Shown piece after piece: positions 36,553-48,000 of a DNA stretch of 64,000 nucleotides. This stretch comes from Owenia fusiformis. Taxonomy: Eukaryota; Annelida; Polychaeta; Sabellida; Oweniidae. Each line of letters opens with the position of its first letter. Positions within the stretch are counted from its first letter, which is position 1. The stretch spans positions 25,684,455 to 25,748,454 of the forward strand of contig CAIIXF020000002.1 of assembly GCA_903813345.2 (NCBI GenBank), written 5' to 3'. The notes under the pieces were generated by a model. That model ran no database searches. It saw only the letters and a list, made by a program, of their open reading frames with translations, and had not been told where the DNA came from. Position numbers and translations under genes: made by a program.

Positions 36553-39500
36553 CTATGTAAACTTCTTCATAATGTTACTTTTTTCACCGCGACATTGTGG
36601 ACAATACCATTTTCCTTTAGGTTTTGTTGAAAGTTGTACACAATTAAAATGAAACCACTCAATCTCACAGGCATCATTGTCACATCCTATCATCTCTCCG
36701 TACGACACTTGCTCACAGAGACAATATGTTGGCTCGTCGGGGTCTATGGGAATATCTGCCGGTGAACTTTGACCCTTTTCTTCCTTTTTAGTAGTCTTGC
36801 GTTTCTTCTTTTTCTTCGGCTTCTCATCCTTTTCCTGAAATAACATACTCAAAATTAAATGGAACGCATGTAAAATGGCCAAGATCTTTACATGGACAAG
36901 ACAAATTAAACCAAAGGAGATAAAATATTTCATCAAGCTCCAGATATTAAACCAAAGGAGTCAAGCTCTAGAACTTTGTATCCTCTATCAGGTGTACGAA
37001 TTTAAAGAAAATCCAATGAGTGGTTTTCCTGGAATCGCGGTGTCAAGATTTATCGAAAGACTTCTAAAATGGCCACCAGAAAATAATATGGCTAGTTGGC
37101 CTCCTGAAAGTTAATTAGCTCAAGTTGGAACAAATTCCATGGGAGAACAGTTATTTTGAACACGTACCCTTTTCTCTATAATTTCTTCTTTACTTGTTGT
37201 ACTATCAAGGTGCTGCCTTTGTCTCCGCTGCCGTTTCACACCCTTATCTGTCTTTTCATTTTTGTCTTCCTTTTCTTGTTTAACAATAGCTGGAGGCGGC
37301 TCTTCCTTCTCTCTTTCCTTCTCTTTTTCCTTTTGTTTAAGTTCTTTTTCTTTAGTTGAATGTTCATTAGTTACCTTGTCATGTTTATCTTTGTGCGTAT
37401 TTTTGACGGAGATTTGTCTAGTTGGTAGATTTGCTGTGACGCTGATCTCTCGATCATGTCCACTGAAGTCTTGCCTGTGGCTTGCGATGGATGGATCTAA
37501 ATGTAAGAATTAGGAAGGAATCACTAAGCAGTGAAAATATGCTAACAAATGGAATGTCCAAGATACTGTTTTAGTAATGCTATATCATTTGAAAATTACA
37601 TATTGGCATGTGATTCTACATTTTTAATGGGGTTGAGCATGTGTTTTCAAGAGAAAAGCCCATGAGTTGAGGAATATATACAATTGCTTTTTTAATATAT
37701 GTAATATCTTTAGCAAGTGAAAATAATACATGTACAGTACCTAAATTTTCCAAGTCCCCATCAAGTTGACGTGTCCTATTTTCTACGAACTCAATTATAG
37801 ATGAGACAATCTGTAGTTTTTCATCCCCTAATTCCTGACATTTGATCAGCGCCCTCTGGATCTTTATGAGTGCTTGTTTTTTGATTGATACATCTGATTC
37901 TGTCTTCTGGTGAATGTCGCGCTGATGTTCCATCTCATTAAGATATACTAAAAATCAAAAGTAAATACATTTACAAGTCTTATTGAACAAATCTAGCAGA
38001 ATTTATGACGGAATGTCAAATCATTTGCATGTACTGTACAGTATCTCCCAAGGATATCTTTTTCCTAAATTATAATTTTACCAGTTTTCGCAAGGAGAGT
38101 TGTGATACTCCAGCAAACCATTGATATGTGGTCAGTTATAACACACCTATCAACTTGATCGATTTAAAGATTGAAGTGAACATTACTGGAATTCGAGACA
38201 GCAGCAAGTTTTTGGCTTTTGGGAACATTTAAGCTGGTGTTTATTATTGATAGAGGTAAGAAATATATGTGTAGCTAGCTCAGAACAAAATTCGAATTTT
38301 GAAAAATCATGTGTACTTCAATGGAACCTCTGCAAGACCAGGACGAAAAGATGGTCTTGGTACGAGGTAAAACCATACCATGGTTGAAGGATCTCGGCCA
38401 AGGATATGGATTGGGAAATGTAGTCAGTCCTCAAAATATTTCAGTATTTCATAGGGTGCAATAATGGTTAGTAACTGTAACACTAGTGTGATTATTATAT
38501 CATATGTTATGTTTTGGGAGATTTACAACAATAATAAAGGACCCACGGTCCTGTGCTCACACAGTGTTTTGTGCAGTCAATGATGATTGACTTTATACAT
38601 GAGAAAGTTCCCTGAAAATGATTAAGTCCTACTTTTTGTCAAATTTTATAGAGTAAACACCAAAAACTGTAATTTCAAGAGCTTTGAAATCTTCAGAGAA
38701 CATAAGTTGCATATACAGCAACTACTACAAGTTATTTGAAAGTTCTACTTCAACAAAGTGTCTAGTATTTAATTTACAGAAAATTTGACTTTTTGACATC
38801 AAAATCAGCAATTTCTCGGAAACTGGGCGATTGGGGGAAATGACGATGATAGGTCAAATAGGCATTATGGATATGCATAAAATTAATGTGGATATGACTT
38901 ACTTAGTTTGCACAAAGCTATCTCCTGAGAGATAGCTTTGCATATGTTGATATTCCCAGTAAAGGTCTTTTGTGAAAAATGTAAGAAATCTTGGAAACAT
39001 TTACCCTACTTCAATCTATGCATAACATTCTAAAGTATCATTTTTCTTACCATATCGGGCTATCTGGAGTGGAGGAGGAAATATATTGAGACGAAAAATG
39101 TTGAAAAGTTGATCATTTTCAAGATAACTTTTCAGGAAGTTGGGTTATGCGCATGCGCCTCCATGCCATGAGATATTCGCTTCTGGTTACACGCATGCAC
39201 ATTAGCAAGACTTAATGGTCAGACGACATGGAAAATAACAAGTTCCAAATACCTTTTTCGTCAATTACACTGTCTCCCAATTTGGATCGCGTGATATGGT
39301 CAGCAAAACGATACTTTAGAATGTTCTGCATCGATTGAAGTAGGGTAAATGTTTCCAAGATTTCTTACATTTTTGTAAAATACCTTTAACATGGGCTGGG
39401 AATATCAACATATGCATAGCTTACCTTCTTCTAAGGTCACTGTATCGTGGCCTTCCAGTAAAGATATACATTGTATTCCTGCATGAACAACTGGTCATGT

Positions 39501-41806
39501 CGTAATCATAAAATTTGAAATCATATGTCTGCCATTTTTCCACATCACAATTTGAATTGCGAGTTTCAGTCTTATTACCTCACCAAAAATTCCAAAACAC
39601 ACATAAAGTGATCAGTGTATTAGTTCACATCTTCTGGATCGCTAACTTAGAATTTACAGCCAGTTACTAATGTCAGACGTTAACAACATTTCGTCCAGTT
39701 TTCGAACATTGCCATTTTTCTTGGAGCCATTTTGTTTTAATTTTAGACGAAATCCTGATGAAATCATGTCATATCTCATCAAGGAGCCGAGCGGAGTTCG
39801 TTTTGATTAATGATTTATTTATTTGGCGATTTTTAAAATATTCAATTTTATGACACTGCGGCCAGCTTTTTTCAAATGGAGTTCACAGTATTCCAGATGA
39901 AATCCCCTCTAGCCAAGTATTGGCTATGGACTCGAGTAATGCATATCCATCTATCTAAAGATGGCTATGTGCAAATATAGTAAGATTTACTCACGTCGAG
40001 AGCTACCATGTTAGATTTTGAAAGTATAGCTCTCCATCGTGAGGATCTCCCAGCTGAAGAATTGTGACATCTAAATTTGATCAGCGCCAGTCAGCGGCTT
40101 GCTGTTTGTCTCAAACTGTAGCCTACATATGGGCTCATATGTGTCTAGTTTCCCCGTGCATGTAGGATCGCGGATGTGCTTCTATGGCGATCAGGAGTTC
40201 TAATCGTTTTTTGTTCGATACCCATTTCCAATATGGCGGTTAAACGGAAATACTATCGACGCATGCGCAACTTGGGAAACGTCAAGCCACCATATTGAAT
40301 ATACCTGGCCAAAACTTTTGACACGACCAATAAAATGAAGTCCTGATCGATACATAGGGCAGTGAGACGTTCTATAGTTGAGCTGAATGAAAGATGGCGA
40401 TGTAGGATACATTTTCAGGTATATAATGTGCAACATGAGTCAGCTGAATTCCCTGAAATTTTCTTTGAAGTCAGGATTCTTAAGCTGTTGATTCTAGCGA
40501 TAGAGAGCTATACTTTCAAAATCTTAGTAGCTCTCGACGGGAGTAAAGTAAGATATGACTCAATCCGAATAGCAGTTTTAATTTGTGTGGCCAATGTTGA
40601 CGTAGACTGTATCCTTCGTCTGAATAAATATTCAGACTGTAAGTCACCTATTGTAAAATGTGGTGTTGTATAAATGTTACAAATAAGTTTGTTTAATGAT
40701 AGAATGATTACCTTATAAAGAACTCACAATATTATTTTTTCGTATATTGTCCTCTTACTGAAGATATTCTTAAAATGTACAGACGCTTCTTGTAGCGAAG
40801 CCATTGATTAGGTCAAGCCATTTTGGCAATGCCAATTCTCACTATAAACGAGATTTAGCCAGTGACGTCAGTCTATTTGTAAACAAATAACACGTGGAGC
40901 GGGAGCAACATTACGGAAGCGTATTGCTAAATTCCATTTGTACGGGAATTTATTAGATCTAGTCATTTATTATCATTATCCCGATTAATTTTCTTCATTT
41001 ATAGTAAATAGAGCGGAAATATTCATGAAGAAGGCCGAGGTAATCAAGTGGTCATGTGTTGTCAAAGTTCAAAATTTGCATATCTCGTTTGGATCTCGTG
41101 AACTCAAACGTCCTTGACATTGATTTCGCGATCTACTTATGAACACATCCTGAAGTTTCGGTGAGTCTGAACATTTCATTATTTTATATCAACTTGTACC
41201 CGCCTTATACAAATATTTTTGCATCTAGTTTAAGATGAACATCTCTTCAACATATTCACCAATTTTCAAGGTGAACATTCTTATAATAAACGAGAAATTA
41301 ATGTGCAAAAAATATCACCGCGATTTCCACAGGAAATATATCAATCATAACAGACCGAATATTATATTCGGTCTGTTGGATACACACTAAATGTTGACGG
41401 ACGGAATGACGGACCAACAGACGGACGGACCGACGGATGCCTGGTCGATCCCATAGGCTCACTGTGTGAGCCAAAAACAACAATTACAATGTACACATTT
41501 AGCCTGACACAAACTCAACTGCAAAACCAATCAACAGCTCAAATTACTGATTTTTGAATGCGCATATCTTCGCTTGTGTCAGTCGGATTTTAATCAAATT
41601 TTCATCAAATATACATGACAGTATACAGAAAAGTAATTTATCATTGTCTAAGAGAAATAAATACCGTTAGTCTGTGCATCCATCTCTCGAAGTTGAGAAA
41701 TGCTTCGCTGCAAATCTTCGGGGAGAGTTTCGAGACAGTCCAAATAATTTTCCAAATATGTCGCAGAACATAAGGCCTCAACGGCCGCCTGGTTTAACAT
41801 GCTCAT
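36553..41806 (-). CDS. ING1: ING1/ING2-type inhibitor-of-growth chromatin reader (4 exons)
   Basis: Minus-strand exons 41806-41665, 37947-37741, 37496-37168 and 36834-36553 join in phase to give 319 aa. Residues about 10-110 form the ING N-terminal helical dimerisation domain ([28 protein letters not shown]). Residues 117-260 are a long Lys/Glu-rich disordered linker with a basic KPKKKKKRK nuclear signal. Residues 264-307 are a C4HC3 PHD finger, with [16 protein letters not shown] and EWFHFNC followed by [11 protein letters not shown]. The [12 protein letters not shown] loop and EWFHF are the H3K4me3-reading signature, so it should tether a Sin3/HDAC-type complex to active promoters. The PHD is closest to vertebrate ING1/ING2 by eye; ING3/4/5 are less likely. 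The linker is longer than in vertebrates (about 280 aa total there). The protein ends soon after the PHD, with a short basic tail. It shares a promoter interval with CARS2. Confidence 0.9.
38928..39428. mobile_element. Foldback element in ING intron 1
   Basis: The left arm at about 38,935-39,030 (GCATATGTTGATATTCCCAG, GTAAGAAATCTTGGAAACAT, TTACCCTACTTCAAT) returns inverted at about 39,325-39,418. The interior contains no transposase. A further short hairpin (AAAGCTATCTC-CTGA-GAGATAGCTTT) begins the left arm. Confidence 0.7.
39975..40565. mobile_element. Second foldback element in ING intron 1
   Basis: The left arm at about 39,985-40,045 (GTAAGATTTACTC, GAGAGCTAC, TTTTGAAAGTATAGCTCTC) is inverted at about 40,495-40,558. 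Weaker inverted similarity continues inward. The 103-aa ORF on the plus strand spans this inverted sequence and is not supported as a gene. Confidence 0.6.
41349..41440. repeat. Perfect hairpin plus GACG-rich simple repeat
   Basis: AACAGACCGAATA-TTA-TATTCGGTCTGTT is a perfect 13-bp stem with a 3-nt loop. A GACGGACGGA-type run follows at 41,396-41,437. Probably a mobile-element terminus; family not assigned. Confidence 0.6.
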
Positions 41807-42085
41807 TATCCGATGTCTCCCCTTCCTTGTGATGTCATTGATACCATTGATTTATGATGTAAAGTTGATAAAATTAGTGAAAAGGTGAAAACTCACTCTT
41901 CTTTTCACTTTATTATAAACCCGAACCAAAATGTTTTTAATTAGGTCAGCCTCGTTTTGAAAAGCGATTGGGTTCGAGTTTATTAGGCCAAGAGAAAGTA
42001 GAAACTTCTTAAAAACTGTGCATTTATGATGTTATTCTCATATATATGAAGCACACCTACTTCTAAGCACTTTAAAACCGTGTAT
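41807..42085. promoter_or_regulatory. Shared head-to-head promoter interval, ING / CARS2
   Basis: Only 279 bp separate the two divergent start codons, so 5' UTRs and core promoters must lie here. The sequence is AT-rich without a CpG cluster. An inverted CCAAT box (ATTGG) is visible at 41,967-41,971. No clear TATA box is assigned for either side. Confidence 0.7.
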
Positions 42086-45000
42086 ATGATGATGTTGAAC
42101 GTCTTGAGAATGCAAAGAGGTACTGTCAGTGTGTGTAGGAGGTGTGAAAGACTTCTGAAGAGACTGTATTTTTCTCAAGTTTTTGAAACAATTGAAAACC
42201 AAATGAAATATTCATTACCACTTTCAAATGGCCTGTTATTCAGAAATCACAGCACAGTTAATGGTTGGATTAAGCCAGAAGGTGTAGATACAGGTATCAA
42301 TGTGTACAATACACTTACCAAATCAAAAGAACCATTGGTGCTCACCAATGATAACATCGCAAAATGGTGAGTATTGAAGCACCGCAACCGAAGATGGCTG
42401 TTCAAAATTCTGATTCGTAGTTTTGGGCTATATTTAGGCATCTTTGGTTGCGGTCCAAAATTCGTTACCACAGGCTTTCAATTCTAGTTGAAAGCCTATT
42501 ATTGTTACCAATTGCAAGGGATGCACATTTCATAGAGGAGTCATTATTAACAACATTATACATTCCAGCCTTTCAATAGGTGATGTAGGTTCCAACCTTT
42601 AAGCGAACCTAGAAGTGAATGCGATAATTTGACGGTTACCTGAACGAGCCTACAAAAAGTAGGTTCACTTTAGGTTTGAACAGTTGAATCTAATACCACA
42701 AATAACACTTTCAAATCTTCCAGGTTCATTTTAGGTTTGAACCTATGAAACCTAAACACGCAACGATACGATACATAATAGTGTAGTTGAACCGGGGCGG
42801 GGGGGGGGGGGGGGTGCAACACTGACGTAGCTGAGGTTGAGTTGAAAGTCTATCACTTGCTGTGACATTTGATTCAGATGCAGCATAAAAACTATAGTCA
42901 AGTATCAGGCCTACCTGCTGTATAGATCTAGTAGTCACTTGTCAGCTATGCATATTTTGCAATTTTTTTGAAGTCCGGCTGTGTTTCCCTTTGAGGAATT
43001 TTAAAGTACTACAGTAGATTTTCAATTGGGGGATATAAGTCTAACATAACTACCCATGTTTGATGCTTACACGGCCATAGTTCTATCGATTGTGTTCAAA
43101 ACTTTCAAAAAGTTTCAATTTCTAGCCTCCAGTCAACATTAGTACTCCGAACATAAATATTGTTCGGTTTTTTATTAGAGTTATCAATATTAGTAGGCAA
43201 TTTTTAAACACGTTCTATTCAATAAAAAGTTCAAAGATTGTATTTATTCATACTAAATTGTCAAAACGAATAAAGAATAATAAAACAAAGTACGTTGATA
43301 TTCGAAGACATAGAAGACACAAGTTATTTGTTCGCATTTTGACGGCCAATCCGCTAAGCATTCTGTTCGCATTTATTCAACATTTTGGGCGTGTCATTTC
43401 CAGTGAGAAACCAAACAAAAAATATAAAAACAATTTCTCAAAAAAGTCAAATATTCAGTAGATTTCGGCAAAATATGATGGATTTCAGGTATGTTAATAA
43501 TATTTTTGGTGTATCGATATTTGAGTCTTCGTATCGATACGCTCGTATCGTCACCAAACGAGCCGATGCATCGATATATCGATGAATCGCGGGACCCCTA
43601 ATCTCTTGGTATATACTGTGCAATCTATGCATCTTACACAATGGAACCTCAATACAAAGTCTATAACAGTGTACATACAGTAATGCACCCATGATTTCAC
43701 ATATTTCAGGTATGTGTGTGGGCCGACTGTATACGACTCTTCACACATTGGCCATGCGTGGTAAGTTAAAACTTTTTTTCAATATTCATAATTATTAATT
43801 TGATCTATGAAGAACATGTTTGTCTTAGCCAGATTTGGGTATTTGAGTGCTGTGTTACAGATGTTATTTCTAGCATCAGTTTGTAATCATTATAAATTGT
43901 TGCACTGTTTTGCATTTAACTCTTATGATACAATTTGAATTGTGTTAAAGAACCAGGTTTGTGAATACCTCTCTCTAGTGAACACCTGTCTTTAGTAGAC
44001 ACCCTTCCTCCACACGTATAGTGATCCTGTAGTCTATTTTCAATGTGTGTGCCACTGTTTTAAAAGTTATTCCAATAAATAAAAAAAATAGTGAACTGCA
44101 CAGGATTCCTCATTCCTTAACTTGATGTTCAAGTATCATTACAAAAACTTGATCCCTACATCTACTTTACATGTTTGTATTTCCAGTTGTTATATTAGGA
44201 ATGATTTGTTACGGAGAATCTTACAAAATCACTTCAACATTGATGTTGTCATGGTGATGGGAGTAACAGATATCGATGATAAAATTATCAATCGGGCAAA
44301 TTCAGTAAGTAAAATGTTTTCACCTAATTGGAAATATGTGCATTGTTGAGAATAGAATTTTGAACAAAAGTAAAATGAACATCATTTTATGTATATCTAA
44401 ATACTGTAGATTGGGTTAATTTGGCGCCCGCTTTAATTTGGCGAATTTGGCAAAATTGAAAAATTCGCCAATATAAATCTTCGCCAAAATTTAGAATGAA
44501 TCCCCGGGAATTATCTAGGGTATTTCGTCGAGTGTATTTAGGTCACTTCCGGTTTAGTTTTTTCCAAAAATATGAAAAAAATGTCTCTCATAAATTGGCT
44601 CAGAACTGGTCAGTCACTTATTAATACTCAGGGAAAAACTAGAAAGGAAAAGTGCAGTATAGTAGCAGCATCAATCGAGGTGCAAAATGTAAAGGATGAT
44701 CTCACAAAAATGTACAAACGTGGTGAATATTGCCAGTGGTCCTCAAAAGAAAAAAAAATGAACATAAAATTCGCAAACAACGCGTAAGTTAATTAAAATT
44801 TTTTTTGCATATCCGCCAAATTAAATAGCCGCCAATATGCCAAAAATGGCAAAATCGCCAAATTAAGTAGCGCCAAATTAACCCAATCTACAGTATACAG
44901 TTTATAACAAACATTTCAAGTTAAATAATTAAAATTGTTCACCTATTTCTATTTAATAACTTCATTTAAATAGCTTGGTGTGGGGGGGGGGGTATTAGAC

Positions 45001-48000
45001 ATTGTTGTTTCTTTTCACATTGGATTTTTATGGTTTGGTACCCTTTGCATTCGTTTGACTTCACTTCTTAAAAGAGAGCTCCGTCTTCTGTAGTTTAACT
45101 AGACTCTGCACGCAGGGTAATGGTTTGGGATGGTTGGGATTTGTTTTCCTTGTTTTCCTTATGACTGGTATACACTTAGATGTTTTCTTTTTCGTGCCGG
45201 GTTCTGTAACAATTTTTCATCTTTCCCTTTGGCACTTGTGCCTACATATTCAAATCACATGCCATTGGTACTTCATGTATATACTCGAATGATTCAACAT
45301 ATGTTTTGTACCATTGATGTTTTTAGGAAAAGAGAGATGCCAAATTACTTGCCAGAGTTTATGAGAAAGAATTCTGGGAAAACATGAACGACCTACAAGT
45401 TCTACCACCGACAGCTATTACCAGAGTAACAGAACATATCCCACAAATCATTGCGTTTATTCAACGTATTATTGACAATGGCTTTGCCTATCCCGTTCAG
45501 CGAGGTGAATAAAACAGAGTTATTAAAGTTATTCAGTTGAATTAAGTTATTCTTTTGAAAGAATCGATTAGTAAAGCTTTAACTTACAATCATGCTGTCA
45601 CAAAAGAATAATTGAGTTCATAAGTACATGTATAATCTTACACATATAATAGTGGAGTCTAATAAATATAGATAATATGTACAACCCCTGCACTTTGTTA
45701 TCGCATGAATCAACCTTAGTGAAACCTTTCATTTCAGGCAGTGTGTATTTTGATGTTGTTAAGTATGGTCGCTATGGGAAACTAGTTCCACATGTAATGG
45801 CAATGGAGACACTTGGAAATGGTGAGTGTGAATATCCTACATCCTTTTGAAAAGTTTATTTTGTTAAAAGCGAGGATTATGTGTATTTTTTAGGTATTGA
45901 TGTTCTATTGTTTTGAAAATTAATTGAAAAATATGTATAATATATAATCTATATATATTAGTAACAAATTGATTTTAAATTTTTAATCGTGGGCATATAG
46001 AAGTTTTCACATAATAATTTTGATTATATTTCAGTTGACCAAGAAAAATACAACGACCGTGATTTTGCTCTATGGAAATCGTCAAAGGAGGGAGAACCCT
46101 CCTGGGATTCCCCCTGGGGCAAGGGTAGGCCTGGTTGGCACATTGAATGTTCTACAATGAGCACGTAAGTGAAGGTACATGCAAAACAAGCATTTAATAT
46201 GTACATGTACATGTATGGTAGGGACATTTTTGCTGGTAGCACCTGGAATTTTTGTCCATTTAAGAGATACATGTAGTTTTGCCATTTCGCAAATCCAAAA
46301 CTTAATTTGGGGAGAGAATTTGTTCAGCTATAAAATGTGAAGAACAAGTTTGACGAATATTTGACAGATATTTAACAGATTGTAATATTCAAATATTTAC
46401 TATAATTTCTTAATACAAATATAGATGAGCATACATACGTGAAAGTTATGTAAGCTTGATGTCCATGCTCATTAATCTGTTAGTAATCTTTAATTACCAA
46501 TTTACCTCGTATTAGTGGCATGTATTTCTTAGATTTTTGTAATATTACACTGTGTCATGGCATTCACCTATTAACTTTAATTTCAGAGCCGTATTGGGTG
46601 AGCAGTTAGATCTCCATACTGGTGGAGAGGACCTAATGTTCCCCCACCATGAGAATGAGTTGGCCCAATCACAGGCATGCTTTCAATGTGATTTTTGTAA
46701 TTTTACACTGTGTCGTGGCATTCACATATTAACTTTAATTTCAGAGCTGTGTTGGGTGAGCAGTTAGACCTCCGGACTGGTGGAGAGGACCTAATGTTCC
46801 CCCACCATGAGAATGAGTTGGCCCAATCACAGGCATGCTTTCAATGTGATTTTTGTAATTTTACACTGTGTCGTGGCATTCACATATTAACTTTAATTTC
46901 AGAGCTGTGTTGGGTGAGCAGTTGGATCTCCATACTGGTGGAGAGGACCTGATGTTCCCTCACCATGAGAATGAGTTGGCCCAATCACAGGCATGCTTTC
47001 AATGTGATTTTTGTAATATTACACTGTGTCGTGGCATTCACATATTAACTTTAATTTCAGAGCTGTGTTGGGTGAGCAGTTAGACCTCCGGACTGGTGGA
47101 GAGGACCTAATGTTCCCCCACCATGAGAATGAGTTGGCCCAATCACAGGCATGCTTTCAATGTGATTTTTGTAATTTTACACTGTGTCGTGGCATTCACA
47201 TATTAACTTTAATTTCAGAGCTGTGTTGGGTGAGCAGTTGGATCTCCATACTGGTGGAGAGGACCTGATGTTCCCTCACCATGAGAATGAGTTGGCCCAA
47301 TCACAGGCATGCTTTCAATGCGAGCAGTGGACAAATTATTGGTTGCATACAGGTACTGTATGTCGAATTGTATACCGTACAAGAGATCAAAATAAAACAG
47401 GTCAAAATATAAAAAAAGAATTAAGTCATGAAAAACTTCTTCGAGTCATCATCTAAAATAATGAAATCAATTTTATATAGTTAACAATAATATCACGCGG
47501 TAGTATCTCTTCGGGACGTATCGAAACCACTCCGTCCCGAAAAACCGTTAATTTGAATTTAAAACCTACCCCAGTGTTTGAAAATCAAGGATTGTGAGTC
47601 TCACACTTCACAGTTTTTCTTCAAACTTGTTCCGTACAAAGCTTCACAGAAATACCTTTCAGTCGATACATTGTTTTCGTGTACAAAGTACCTCGTTTTA
47701 GCGGCGTTTTGGTCCCCAGCTGCGAGATAAAGCAAATTTTCATAACTTTCAACTGTAAGTCAAGTTATCTCGCCTGTCTTTTACCCATTCTCGCTCATAA
47801 TTTCAGAATGGACTCCCATTACAACCTTCCATCGCTACGTTTTGATTTTTGGGCATCAAACGCAGCAGTTTCTAAATCATCCACACATCTCTTAAAATTT
47901 GACTAATACGTCCCGTCACCTTCCACTACGCCCCGCCGAGTCTATGACTACAAACGTGGAGTTGTATTCTAAAACATTTTGTTCATCGTTGTGTAATTTA

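Noticed and set aside
40362-40673. 103-aa plus-strand ORF in ING intron 1
   Set aside because: It overlaps the arm of a foldback element and has no recognisable domain or splice structure.
46552-47268. Repeated ORFs (MSWHS...) over the CARS2 array
   Set aside because: Their starts are in intron sequence; the coding content is the duplicated exon 7 fragment, already described.
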